Shown piece after piece: positions 1-10,487 of a DNA stretch of 64,000 nucleotides. A program made the translations under genes and the position numbers. Below the pieces are notes generated by a model, which did no database searches, was not told the DNA's origin, and saw nothing but the letters and a program-made list of their open reading frames with translations. Source of the stretch: Prorocentrum cordatum (Eukaryota > Sar > Dinophyceae > Prorocentrales > Prorocentraceae); the NCBI GenBank assembly GCA_963575745.1, contig CAUYUJ010020726.1, positions 900,969-964,968 on the forward strand, written 5' to 3'. How positions within the stretch are numbered: position 1 is the stretch's first letter; each line of letters opens with the position of its first letter.

Positions 1-1775
1 GGACGGATCTGAGGAAGAGCCTCGACGTGATCTTTGTCTGGCGTATTAACTATGGAGGGCATGGTGATCACAAGCGCCCATCTTGAGTGATATTCATCGC
101 ATCAAGCGCTGGGCTAATTGAAGGCGAGAGCTGGGTGCTTGCTTCAGAGGAGAGGACCAGAGTGAACTCAGGATGTATCAGCGATGCTGTAAATCGACCC
201 GTCCCAAGCCCCCTCCTCAGACATAAGCCTTTCCAGGCCTGTCGTTTGACTACTGTATGGGAAGCACCCCCTGGGCGAAGATCCCCGCTCTGAACAGGAG
301 CTGCATTGAGGAACGCGAACGGATCGAACAGTTGAAGGAAGTGTCCAGCGAGAGCACCTTTTGAAAGGTGCCGCCATTTGTCCATGTAGTTGCTGCACGT
401 TGCTCCAAGTCGGCCGAAACAAATTGAAAACATGTCCAGCGAGAACACCCGTTTTGAAAAGTAAATTCGGGTTGTTGCACAATGTGTGCGCTTTTGATGA
501 GACGCGTTGAGGAAGTTTGAAGGGATAGCCCGCTTTGAAAAGAAGCCGTCCTCCACCCGAGCAAAAGCTGCTCATCGTGTACTCGTCGCGTGGTAGATGC
601 TGAGGAACGGTGAAACAGACGCAAATGTTGAGAGGCAGCTGCCCTCCAGGCTTTGGGCTTCTAGGATGTGCGCGTGTGCGCGCCGCGAAGGCGAGAGTAA
701 CATGATCAAAACGACCCGCCATCCAATTGTGAAGCTGATGGGAGTTTCTAAGACGAAAGCCCGCGGCGCTAAGGCGAGCAGCATGAAAGAAAGCGTCCGG
801 CCCTCTAGTTCCGTACTGTTTGGACGCGTTTGGAGCGAAAGTGCGCGGCGCTACGGCGAGGGCGACGTTTTCAAAACCGCCCGTCCCTCCATACTTTAAG
901 CTTGTGGGGATTGTGATACTCGCGGTTTTCAGTGATGAAGCCTCAGGCGAAATTTCGTGCCCGACCTACCGTCACGTTTGGTGGTGTGACGAGGGTGGGT
1001 TATTCTTCAGGCTTGAACCACATCCGCCGACCCCTTTTTGGGGTTTTTCTTTCTATCGGGTCTGACCGCGATGATTCGGGGCGACCAGCTTCATAAGCAG
1101 GGCGACACCACCCAGAAGGCCAAGGAGTCTTGCTTGCCTCGTGTATTCGTTCAAACAGGCGCTTGGATTTCCTTCTGCGGGTACCCGACCGCCCGACGAC
1201 ATGATGGGAAGCGCGCTTAGACCCATCGAGTTGCGTGATGGACGTCACATACGGACCCGAGGGAAATCAGTACATGCCTAGAGAAATCCAAGAGGATAGA
1301 GGCTGGGTGTCACGCCTGCTCTCTGCCGTGGCGGACGACGGGAAGCACGCTTGGGCTCGGAGAGCCGCGCGATGGCCGTCGCAGACAGGCCAACAGGAGA
1401 GTATACAGGTTTGAGTTGGGCGGCGTCTAGGGACTGGAGTGGTTCAGGGCCCCTCGCTGGGGGATTTGTTTTGTCTTGAAGTTTTTGGTAAGATATGATG
1501 CTCGCGCTGCAGACATCCTCAGAGCATGAAAAAAAATATGTTGAATGTGTTTGCGGATCTCCAAACAATAGGATCTCGCTGCAGACATCCGAAAACCGAA
1601 TGCCGAAAGAGGCGTTCCAAATCGTTCGCCGAGCCTTGCTCAAGTTGCGTTTCTTCATCGCGCGGGCAGTTCTGGCTCTCGAGTCTGGCTGGCGAGGCGA
1701 CACGCTCCTGCGGGGTCCAGCTGGTCGGCAGCGTGTCGGCCAACGAGACGGTGGCCAGCGCCTTCGGCCCTCCTC
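1..1775. other. Intergenic stretch, no gene recognised
   Basis: No reading frame here has recognisable protein character. Two diverged copies of a motif (a 'CCAGCGAGA' core followed by 'TTTTGAAA') lie near 347-370 and 433-460, which suggests an old local duplication. Nothing else stands out. Confidence 0.5.
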
Positions 1776-1902
1776 TTGGCATCGCTCGGACTTGCGCATT
1801 TTTCTGAAAGGGCCATCGAGGAGCATCTTGGATCATCTTGCGGAAAAATAAGCGCGCGAAGCCGACAAATGCACGGGGAATGGACGTCCAAGCGACGGCG
1901 AG
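1776..1902. mobile_element. TIR element, family C (copy 1, diverged)
   Basis: The ends are inverted repeats: the left end contains GGCATCGCTCGGAC and the right end reads as its imperfect complement (GTCCAAGCGACGGC). Copies with the same ends and internal sequence lie at 11218-11348 and 58244-58376. This copy is the most diverged, with an internal change of the TTTTTCTTTCGGCGAGG block. There is no coding capacity, so it is a MITE-like non-autonomous element. Confidence 0.7.
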
Positions 1903-2619
1903 CTCTTTGAGATTCAGTGATCTTCGACCCATGGAGCCACCGCGACCGGGCTCTGGCTCAGCGGTCTCGTGGAGTTTCCTTGCGCCTCTCGGGGACGTGT
2001 CGGGCGATCTCGGAGGCCTCTGGGGTCGCCTCGGGCTTTCTGAAGCCTAAGAATAGCAGGAGCGCTACGTTGGGGGAATGTGCACAGGAGGCTTCAGACC
2101 CTGGAGGGTTCTTAGCTGACGAAGGCAGCGGTGATATCCATGGCCGATCCACGATTGGAGTTCCACTGGCTCCCAGACCCTGGATTCCTCATCTGAGGGT
2201 TCCTTGCCATGCGCCCCCATCGTAACACCTTCCAAGAATTTATGTTTTTGTTTGCCAGCCCTATCCGTGTCCTCGTGCGGCGCCTCGAGCCTCTTGGGCT
2301 GTCATGTGGCCACCTTGGGCCGTGAGGAGGGCGAGGAGGACGTAGCCATTTCGGCTGAAGCCTTCGTGGACGGCGACCGCTGCCGGAGGACAACGCACTG
2401 TTCTGCTTTAGAGCCACGGCGCTGCCGTGGCGTGCGGCTGTAGCGGGAATGCGGACGTCGAGCGCTCCGCGCGTCGGAGTGCGCAGGCAAGGATTGGTGC
2501 ACCGGCGCATGTCGGGGGCCCCCGGTAGGTATACCGAGTGGCCGCGGACCCATCCCGCGTCTGCCCGAGGCCTCTCGGAAGCTTGCTGGTCGTTATCGGA
2601 CGGATAGCTCGAAAGTTCG
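1903..2619. other. Intergenic, nothing recognised
   Basis: No supported gene or repeat was recognised in this stretch. Confidence 0.4.
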
Positions 2620-3030
2620 TTCGTGTTCCCTTTCTTGGACCCCGCTTGGGGCCGTCTTGGGGCCCTCGTGGGCCGTCTTGGAAGCCTCTTGATCCGTCTT
2701 GGGGCACCCTTGGGCCTCTCTAGGAGACCTCTGGGGCCAGTCTGGAGCGATTTTGGGGGCCTGCTGGGCCGTCGAAAACCAAAAGGTGCGATTATGATAA
2801 ATATGCGCGTTTTCCTAGAACGGAATGATACGACTTGTGCGTTTCGGAGGCCTTCTTGTAAGTGCCCTTGGCGGTCTCTTCAGGCGTCTTAAAGATATCC
2901 TGAGCCGTCTGGATACCTCCTTGCGCGGCTTGAACCGACTTTTTGTTTGGCGATTTTTGGGCCTCGAAGGTCATCTTGGGGGCCTCTTAGATCCCCATTC
3001 GAGCTTTATTGGCCGTCTTGGAGCCTCCCG
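2620..3030. repeat. Degenerate CTTGGGGCC-type repeat (copy 1)
   Basis: The sequence is a loose tandem of 9-13 base words such as TCTTGGGGCC, GCCGTCTTGG and GGGCCTCTTG. It is interrupted by an A-rich block near 2775-2830. Related stretches occur at 21570-21800 (opposite strand), 30640-31770, 31955-33100 and 43400-43830. Several of these carry a similar A-rich core, so this seems to be a dispersed composite repeat and not simple slippage. Confidence 0.65.
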
Positions 3031-3787
3031 AGGATGGCCCGACCCACCCTGGTGAGTTCACCCGGCGGTCGTGCTGGGTCACCCGGCGGTCGTGCTGGCT
3101 CAGGCGGAGGGGGTGAAACGAACAGTTTTGGACCCGGTGCATCGGGTTTTACGAGGGGGGAAGACTCCACACGCCTGAAGACTCACAAGGGGTCGGTGGA
3201 TATACAAGGAAGAGGGATGAAGGAGGATGAGGAGGAGGAGGAGGACGACGACGACGACGAGGGACCTTGGGAGGGATCCAGGAGCGATTGTAGATAGATT
3301 CGATAAGATCCTCGATCATATCATTGCTTCTGCGTGACTGAATTCCTGAGATTCTGGGCCGCCATCGAGCGAGCATGAAAGTACTGGGGATGAAAAGGGT
3401 CCATGAATTGGTTCCGTCATGATCCGTTCTCTTGATGGTAGCCAACCCCTATTTTTCACGCGTCCAGTTACCGTACGAAGCAGGCCCGCCCGAGGGCGAA
3501 CCGGAGTGCACGCGTGTGAGAGGTCAGCTGCGAATCACCGACTTTTCAACATTCAGAGCCTCACCTAGGGCCAACTGGGGCGCCACACATGCGAGCTGCA
3601 AGACTCCTGCCTTGGATTTCCCGTATCGCCCATACCTCGTCGTTGCCATCGGTACGTCGTGGGGCAATTCGGTTGTCATGCAGGCAAGGCCCGTGCCCAC
3701 GTCGCCTTCACTCTTGGGTTGGGCCTCTCGAGCAGTAAGTTGTTCCCTAAACATGTAGTCTGCAATGGTTCTATAGCACTCTTCTAT
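3031..3787. other. Intergenic with small tandem repeats
   Basis: A 20-base duplication (unit contains TCACCCGGCGGTCGTGCTGG) lies at about 3057-3100, and a GAG/GAC trinucleotide run at about 3225-3262. No gene was recognised in the remainder. Confidence 0.5.
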
Positions 3788-3941
3788 CGGGGGTGGACAG
3801 ACCTCCTACCCTGACACGTCGATTTGCGGTTCTCGAGAGGGCGCCGCGGCCGTCATTTTCCAGGCTTGCGCCCGCCAGGTTTGGGCCCGAGGTCGTTTTC
3901 ACTAAACCACGTTTCAATAAAGCGAGGTCTGTCCATCCCCG
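3788..3941. mobile_element. TIR introner-type element, family A (copy 1, intergenic)
   Basis: The left terminus CGGGGGTGGACAGACC is mirrored at the right by GGTCTGTCCATCCCCG. The interior is nearly the same, base for base, as the element inside the channel gene at 53585-53754, sharing for example CTCGAGAGGGCGCCGCGGCC and GGCCCGAGGTCGTTTTCACT. It has no coding capacity. The close match between an intergenic copy and an intronic copy argues for recent mobility of the family. Confidence 0.85.
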
Positions 3942-4101
3942 ATTCTAAAAATCCTGGTGGTGGATGCCGCGCCCCCGAAGTCGTTGGCCCACGGTGGCTC
4001 CCAACAGCCTGGGAGCCCCCGAAGTCGGTGGCCCATCGTGCCCGCCCATCGACGGCTCCCCCTTTTGACCCCCCCCCTTATGGTGAATTGTGCAGCGATG
4101 T

Positions 4102-4172
4102 GCCCTCCTCCTCCTCCTCCTCCTCCTCCTCCTCCTCCTCCTCTTTCTCCTCCCTCCTCCTCCTCCTCCTAT
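4102..4172 (+). repeat. CTC trinucleotide tract flanked by direct repeats
   Basis: A run of CTC units is bounded on the left (about 4079-4100) and right (about 4170-4192) by near-identical 20-base copies that begin ATGGTG. Both strands give only poly-Leu, poly-Pro, poly-Ser or poly-Glu, so coding is not inferred. Confidence 0.7.
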
Positions 4173-4222
4173 GGTGGATTGTGTAGCGATGGTCAGGGCC
4201 TTCTGTTTCTATCAAGGGCATA

Positions 4223-4389
4223 GAAAAACGCCCCTACCCTGGTTTACGAGGCGCTGTGCGCTGAAACTCCTGTGGGCTGACAGGGTAAACCCTGGGTGAT
4301 GTGCCGCGTCCTGGCGGCTCTAGGCTTTGGGGGTTCCCAGGAGGTTTACAGACCACGCACTTGTAACCCAGGGTAGGGTCGTTTTTTTC
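4223..4389. mobile_element. TIR element, family F
   Basis: The left end (GAAAAACGCCCCTACCCTGG) and right end (CCAGGGTAGGGTCGTTTTTT) form an imperfect inverted repeat of about 25 bases around a 110-base centre. It has no coding capacity and only one copy is seen in the window. It is classed as a MITE-like element on its inverted ends alone. Confidence 0.65.
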
Positions 4390-4400
4390 ATCCCTCAATT

Positions 4401-4625
4401 CTAGGCCTCTTAGATGGGGTCGGAGAAGACGGGGTCGGAGGATCGCGCCGCATCGACGAAGCATCGACGATGCGGCTCGATACGGAGCCCGATCTTCTTC
4501 GCGCGCACGTCGTCGGCGCATCGCCGACGTCGCCAGTGCATCGACGATGCATCGCCGATACATCGGCGATGCATTGGCGATGCGGCGCGTGTCTCTGACC
4601 CCATCCACTCGCAACCCATCTAGGA
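4401..4625. mobile_element. TIR element, family J (copy 1), rich in GATGC mini-hairpins
   Basis: The outer arms contain CTAGGCCTCTTAGATGGGG on the left and CCCATCTAGG on the right. The interior is built from short palindromic words of the type CATCGCCGATG / CATCGGCGATG. Copies lie at 22031-22243, 27505-27700 and 63236-63455. It would fold into a long imperfect hairpin and has no coding capacity. Confidence 0.75.
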
Positions 4626-5339
4626 AGCCGCTGCTGTCGCAAGGATATCATTTTTTGTCTGTTTGTTCAGGGCGTGCAGACAGAGGGTCTGAGCGGACCG
4701 CCTGGTGGAGCTACGGAGAAGCAGGAGCCGGATGTGGGGGGAGGCCATTACGTAGGCGTGTTTTGTGGCACGGCCGACAATTTTGTGCGATCGCATTGGA
4801 ACGCGTTTGGATAGTAGGATGGTGCGCAGCGATCCCGAGTTCCGGCGCTTGATAGAAATAGATATCGGCCGCGCGTCATGGCTACAGAGGGGAAGTGGGT
4901 GGAAGATTTCAACGACCGAGTTGCGGAAAGGAATCCCAGGGTTGTGGAGAGGGAAGTTGTTGATGGGCATGGCACTAAGTAGCATTGACGAGGGACCATT
5001 GCATATTGAGCGACGCGCGGCGTGCACGGCAACGTCCAGCAAGAAGAACAAGTTGACGATATCTTCTGCACGCCCCTTGAAAACAGTTTCACGGGCGCGA
5101 GAAAGAAGACGAGTGGATCTGGGGGGAAGGGATTTAATCATGTCGGGACGTGTTCAAACATGGGCGCTTTGTCGGAATTTCAGGTGGCCTATCACCGAAT
5201 TGCGCCAGTCTGCTGGTTACGCGCAATTTGAAACCATTTTTTCACCCACCCAAGGGATAACGCGTGTTACCCCCCCCCCCCTGCCCCCCCTCCTTAATGG
5301 TAACGCCCCGGCCCGGCCCAGCGCGCGACCCCGGGCAGC
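4626..5339. other. Intergenic, no gene recognised
   Basis: Reading frames exist on both strands across 4620-5140, but none has recognisable domain character. A short C-rich run lies at about 5270-5290. Confidence 0.4.
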
Positions 5340-6180
5340 TTAGGGCTTGTGGTGCACGCGGGCACTACTAGTGCCGCGGTGCACGCGGGCGTGCACTAGG
5401 GTGTACGCAGGCACTGCGGTGTGCACGGCCGTTGTGGCACACACTTCTGTCGTTGCAGCAGCTGCTGTGGTGTATTCAGGCATAGTGGGTGTACGCAAGC
5501 ATTGTGGCGCACACCACATCACAAGCCCTGTGGTGTACACAGGCTCCGTGATGTACACAGTTGCTGTAGCGTCTAAGTCGTTATGATGTATAATTGCGTT
5601 GTTGGCCAAATTGTACGCACACATTTCTCCCTACTGGTTTCTCCTCCTCCCTTTTCATTTTGTCGTCCTCGTCGTCGTTCTCCTTGCGCACACAGGACGC
5701 TGGCAGGCATTAGTGTACACAAGCATTGTGGTGCACACAAGACTCGTGGTGCACAGAGACGTTGTTTTTCAAATTCGCTGTGGGCTCAAAATGTCCAAGC
5801 GTTTCTCGGGACTGAAACCAATAATCAAAATCAGATCTCATATTAAATATGATACATTCGGGCCTCCAGCGATTTCCTGATACACTCGGTCCCCCCAGAG
5901 AATTCCCGGAGTTCGGCTCCGTCGGTACCTTCAGGTATACACAGTTTTGTGGTGTACGCAGGCACTGTGGTGCACAGGGGGTGTTGAAACAGCAGCTGTG
6001 GTGCACGCAGGCGCCGTGGTGTGCACAAATCGTGTGATGTACAAAGGCGCTGTGGTACACACGGTTGTTTTGGTGTATACGGTCGCCGTGGTGCACTCAC
6101 ACACCTACCATGTCTGTAGCAGTCTGGGTGCACAAAGGCATTGTGCTGTACAGAGCCCGTCTTGTGTGCACAGGCACGAC
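5340..6180. repeat. GTGTAC/GTGCAC minisatellite, about 30-base unit
   Basis: Degenerate tandem units of roughly 27-33 bases (core GTGGTGTACACAGGC, with variants GTGCACGCAGGC) occupy 5340-5580, 5700-5770 and 5935-6180. They are separated by a non-repetitive T-rich block and by a block at 5770-5930. No reading frame through it looks genuine. Confidence 0.75.
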
Positions 6181-6302
6181 GTGTGCGGCGTGCCTCGGGG
6201 TGTGCGCGCCGCGGCCGCCGTTACCGTTCTCCCCCCCCCCCCCCCCCGCCGCCCCCCCCCACACCCCAGGGTAGCACGTGTTGTCCCCCAGGAATGAACC
6301 AC

Positions 6303-6484
6303 ACTCCAGATTTCGTAATAAAAGGGAGGGGGTCTCAACCCTCCCAGACGAGAAGTTTTAGACCCCCCCCATGGGAGAACCCTCCAAAAACATCGTCCCC
6401 AGACCCCCCCAGGCCCTCCAAGATAGCCTGGAAGAGACCCCCCCCGAAATGAGACCCCCCTCCCTTTATTACGAAATCTGGAGT
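6303..6484. mobile_element. TIR element, family G
   Basis: Near-perfect inverted ends of about 33 bases: ACTCCAGATTTCGTAATAAA on the left and TTTATTACGAAATCTGGAGT on the right. Weaker complementarity extends outward to about 6280 and 6510. The centre is C-rich and non-coding. Only one copy is seen here. Confidence 0.8.
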
Positions 6485-6510
6485 AGTTTCTCTTCCACGC
6501 TGGGGACATC

Positions 6511-7636
6511 ACATGGGAACACCATCGAATGTGCGCGGATCGGGGCGCAGGAGAAGGGGTAGAGAAGCCGAGCTGCGCGCATCCGTCGCGTCAGAACCAA
6601 TGTTTCTATTGGCCAGGTCCTCTATTGAACATGGACTGTCTGGGGGACATGACACGTATCACTACATGATCTTGGGGCCTTTTGTCGAATACAATCAGCG
6701 TCGGTCTGCCCGTTGTCCGCTTTCACTTTTCTCGCCCTTCAAAGAAAGTGCTGTCGAAAGATGCAACGTTATTCGTTCCTCGCGGCTTCTAATAGCCCCC
6801 TCTATCTGCACCAGTTGCCACCTGCTATCTACCAAATGGAGCGCTCTCGCTCGCAGGCGGTTCCACTTCAGACGATCTGGCGACTGAAACATCTGTCAAA
6901 CCCAAGAGAAGGTGAAATTTCCAATGACACCCCAGGTTCCAAGGTGAAAGCAGAGTTTCGCGCGATCCCACCTCCAACGGGCTGGCGAGGAACAAGAAGA
7001 CGTCTCTCCCCTGGCGAACGATGAATGCCGTGCTCGGGCGATAGCGTAGCTTTCAAGGTACATCTGCGCGGCTCTTGGTGGAGGTCGACGGGTTTCGCTT
7101 CAGCAGGTGGCCCCGTTTCGGACGCTTCGGCGGACGCGCGGCGCGCCAGCGGGAACGCAACTCTCAAGAACCAGTTGCGCGCCGCTCAGGCGAGGGCGAC
7201 TCGCTCTCCCAAGCGCGGCCCCCGCGTAAGGTTGGTGGGCCCGCTTTGTGGCGGCCATCTGGGCGCCGGGGTGGCGAGTGGGCCTCCAGATAAATTTTGG
7301 GGGACTTTTTGGGTCAGGGGCACCCTCCGCGGCAACCACCGACCGGTGGCAGTCGTTTGTGTGCTAGAGTCTAGAGGGGGGAGGGGCGCTGCAAACGTTC
7401 GGCTGGTGGTCTATGGCCGATGCGTGATGCGTAGCACCGAGTGGCCCTCGCATGCGGGGAGCGTTCAAAGGTTGATTCTGGCCCGTGGACCCCTCGCCTG
7501 CTGGGCGTCGTTCCGACGTGTGCCCAGTCGGCTGTTGCCGGTGGCCTCGCGGCACCTCGTGCGCGGCGCTGCTCTGTTGCATGAGCGACCACTGGCCCCG
7601 TGCCCTTTGGTGTGTGTAAGTGTGTCTGTGTGAATG
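6511..7636. other. Intergenic, no gene recognised
   Basis: Several overlapping frames are open in 6700-7640 on both strands, but none resembles a known family and none has a convincing splice context. The sequence is largely unique within the window. Confidence 0.4.
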
Positions 7637-7841
7637 TTCGGCGGCGAGCGAGGGGGGGAATTGAGAGGGGGCGGGCCTTCTCAGAAGTCTCGGAAGTTCC
7701 GCGGCCTTCTGAGAAGTTTCCTGAGCTTCCCCCGAAGACAGAAAAAAACACGCCTCAGAAGGCGCGAGGGCTTCTGAGGAGTCCCGCCGCCTTCTGAGAA
7801 GGCCTTCGCCTTCTCGTTTCCCCCCCTCGCCCGCCGCCGAA
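7637..7841. mobile_element. TIR element, family H (copy 1)
   Basis: The termini TTCGGCGGCGAGCGAGG and CCTCGCCCGCCGCCGA are inverted repeats, and AATG flanks both sides as a probable target duplication. The interior carries repeated CCTTCTGAGAAG palindromes. Related sequences lie at 45320-45520 (just before the channel gene start) and 62740-63110, with a weaker relative at about 12240-12350. Confidence 0.75.
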
Positions 7842-8027
7842 ATGCCAGTCCCCCCCCCCTTATCGTTGCCCCTCAAGCAGAGGGGGGGGGGCCCTGCTGG
7901 CGCGCCCCGCCACGTGCCCTGCGCCGCATTGAATGCCTTCGCTGGCCGCCCTCCGCCTCCCGAGTCGGTGGCCGGTGGCCCGTGGCCTCTCGCGACGCCC
8001 GCGCGCAGGCGGCACCCTCGGAGGCGG
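7842..8027. other. Intergenic, with a solitary end of element family I
   Basis: The words CCCTTATCGTTGCCCCTC near 7855-7875 match one terminus of the complete TIR element at 61116-61328. Only one end is present, so this is a truncated relic. Confidence 0.5.
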
Positions 8028-8183
8028 ACAGACCTCCTACCCTGACACGTCGATTCCCAGGAAACTGTGGAAAAATATGGGAAGTGCGGGGGGGGGGGAA
8101 GACAAAAGCCCAGAAAATATTGGGAAATATGGGGGGATCCTGTTATTTGTGTGTATTTATTTGTGTGTCCCAGGGCCCCTTCA
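8028..8183. mobile_element. Chimeric relic: family A left end joined to family B body
   Basis: The first 25 bases carry the family A terminus (CGGACAGACCTCCTACC then GACACGTCGATT). The sequence then switches to the family B body: CCCAGGAAA, a G-rich AAGACAAAA block, and an end in GTGTGTCCCAGGGCCCC. Family B is also seen at 41720-41868, 42694-42832 and 56399-56569. The join suggests one element inserted into or recombined with another. Confidence 0.7.
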
Positions 8184-8242
8184 TCTGTTCGTGCGCGATC
8201 GGGGGTGCGGGTGTCTCGGGCAAGGACAGGGCCAAGCAGGGT

Positions 8243-8411
8243 CGGGAGTGGACAGACCTCCTACCCTGACACGTCGGTTAAGGAATTGGCCGTTTTCGGT
8301 TCGCGAGAGGGCGTCGTGGCCGTCACTTTTGCGGGTCCAGGTCCTTCGATTTCGGCCCTAGGTCGTTTTCACTCAGGGGAGGTTTAGTAAAGGGAGGTTT
8401 GTCCACCGCCG
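8243..8411. mobile_element. TIR introner-type element, family A (copy 3)
   Basis: The left terminus CGGGAGTGGACAGACCTCC is mirrored by GGAGGTTTGTCCACCGCCG. The interior matches the copy in intron 3 of the channel gene at 52302-52470 (TTAAGGAATTGGCCGTT and TTTGCGGGTCCAGGTCC). Here it lies outside any recognised gene. Confidence 0.85.
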
Positions 8412-9111
8412 ATATCCAAGAGCCGAGTCAGTGGCGGCCCAGAGCGCCTCGCCGCAGCCTGCCTGTGTCGGGGGGCGGCTTCCAGAAGCGGACCCGTGGC
8501 CCTGCGGCTTGCGGCCGTTGTGCTGGGGCGTGTTTCCCGTGGCCGGCCTTGTCTGTCTCGTTTCCCCCCTCTTGCACGTGGGCTCATTAGCCATTCGGTT
8601 GCCCCGAATCGCCACTCGCTGGTGCGGGCCGCCTCCGCCTCGCCGCCGACAGAAAAAGTGTTTCCCGTGGCCGGTGGCCCTTCGAGACCCCCGTGCGTGG
8701 GCTGATTTTCACCCGCCGCTTGTGGCTATTCATGGCCCTCTTGCGTGGGTTGGTGTGCCATTGTTTTTGTCGACCAGGCCGCAATATCATCTTTGCGTCG
8801 GGTGGTAAGCGCAAGGTGTGCTGAATTCTCATGGAGGTGAAGGCAAAGAGAGGGATGAGAAACCCAGACGTCGAAGAAGCAGGCCTGACACGAAAGATTG
8901 AAAAGGAGAGTGGCCACGGAAGAAGCAGGGGGGACCAGGCAGGATTACGATGTGTTGCTTGGCAGCTCTGCGCTTGCGGACAGATTGCAAGGAAGAGCAG
9001 CAGCAGAGTTGTGAAATCGGTCATCGGGGGGAACGGCAGCCGCGAGCGCTCGAGCAAGAAAGAGCGTTGTTTTGGTGGCCGAGCTTTTTGCGCCTTCTTT
9101 CTGCGCCTGCC
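8412..9111. other. Intergenic / upstream of the small gene candidate
   Basis: No supported gene. A long open frame on the minus strand across 8587-9570 has low-complexity composition and overlaps a better splice-consistent plus-strand candidate, so it is not called. Confidence 0.4.
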
Positions 9112-9825
9112 ATGAGCCAGCTGCCTGTGGATGCGGGCGACGTGGCCGAGGAGGCCACCGACGACGTGGCCCTCCCGCTTGAGGGGAGCAGCAGACGCGT
9201 GGGCCGCAGCGGAAGCACGGGAGAAGGCTGGTAAGTCCCGAGTGTCTGGAGATGCTTCCATGCACGCCGAGGGGGACGGAAGGCAGGTGTTGGCTGTGAG
9301 GAGTCGGACAAGGGAGAGGGGAGGACGGGGGAAGAGGGGGTGGGGGCCAGTGGGGCTGATCGGTCGGAAGAAAAGATTGATGGCCAGGGTTTGCCAGGAG
9401 GGCTGGCCGCAGCAGTCAGTTCCTCTGCCCGCAGCTCTTTCGACCGAGGAGTGGCAGCAGCCGAGGATATCCGCCCGTTGGCGCATGCATTGCACGAACA
9501 GACCACGTCTGCGGTCGGAGTCTGGCCTGGTATCGCCGGGTCCCGGAGAAAGGAAGACTTGTTGGACCACGCCACCTGTCGCTTGTTTGCCGTTCGCTTG
9601 GCTCCCCTGCGTGTTGTCTGCCCTCCTGTCACGCGTGCGCTCTTAGCCGCAGTCTCGCGCGAGATGCCAGGCATGTCCGGTGGTACCTGTGATGTCTCTC
9701 TCGTCGTGGAGCTCGTGGGCGGCGGCCTCTCACGAGCCGGGAGCTTTGAGACGGGGGTCAATGCAAACGGGGGTCAGCCAGAGCGCCGGATCTGGCAGGA
9801 TCCTGCAGGGCCAGGGTCGCACTGA
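9112..9825 (+). CDS. Candidate two-exon gene, unknown function
   Basis: An ATG at 9112 opens a short acidic exon (begins MSQLPVDAGDVAEEATDD) that ends at 9230, directly before a strong donor GTAAGTCC. A pyrimidine-rich acceptor (CTCTGCCCGCAG) ends at 9434. Phase 2 of exon 1 joins in frame to exon 2 from 9435, which reads SFDRGVAAAEDIRPLAHAL and stays open to 9825, the last part running into a tandem repeat. A canonical GT-AG pair with matching phase is the main support. No domain is recognised. The true 3' end or further exons are unclear, and exon 2 beyond about 9760 may not be coding. Confidence 0.35.
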
Positions 9826-9965
9826 CCCGGGCTTGGGTGCAGGATCCTGCAGGATCTTGCAGGATCCTTCGCGTTGACCCGGGTTTGGGTGCAGGATCTT
9901 GCAGGATCTTGCAGGATGCTGCAAGGCCTGACTGACCCGGGTCTGGATTGACCCGGGTCAGAAGA
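9786..9965. repeat. GCAGGATC / TGACCCGGG tandem repeat
   Basis: Units combining GCAGGATCCTGCAGGATCTT and TGACCCGGGT(C/T)TGG recur about three times. The words are themselves near-palindromic (BamHI- and SmaI-like cores), so the tract can form several small hairpins. Confidence 0.75.
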
Positions 9966-10300
9966 GCCCCGAACGAGGAGAACCGCAGAAGCAACAAACC
10001 ATGTCGGACAACGCCACCTTGACACCCTGACACCAGAGGCCATAGGCAGTGCGAGGCCGAGGGCTCGTCAAACGACGCGATGATCGGGACAAAATCGGAT
10101 CGGGATCATTCGAAATCTCTGAGAATCGGCGGGTTTGGAGGATGTATTGGGCGCCGCGGCCGCTCCAGAGCGTTCCGGATCCTAGCCCTGTTTTAGCTCG
10201 CCTCGCCGAGGAGCCAAAGCAGCGACGGCAGTTCGCGGGGCCGGCTGTGCGGACACTCGCGCGCAAGGTCCCCTCCGCGGGTCCGCGCGTGGGCGCCGTC

Positions 10301-10363
10301 TCCTCCTCCTCCTCCTCCTCCTCCTCCTCATCCTCCTCCTCCTCCTCCTCCTCCTCCTCCTCC
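10301..10363 (+). repeat. TCC trinucleotide tract
   Basis: About 20 TCC units with one interrupting TCA. It lies between a low-complexity GC-rich segment and the fold-back element. Confidence 0.85.
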
Positions 10364-10487
10364 GTCTCCTCCACGCCGTGCGCCGCGCTAGCGTCCTGCG
10401 CGGGCCGGACGTCTGCCTCGCCGCTCGACCGAGCAGCCCCGGGCCGGCGGCTCCCCGCCGAGCCGAGCGCGCCACGCCTCGCGGTGT

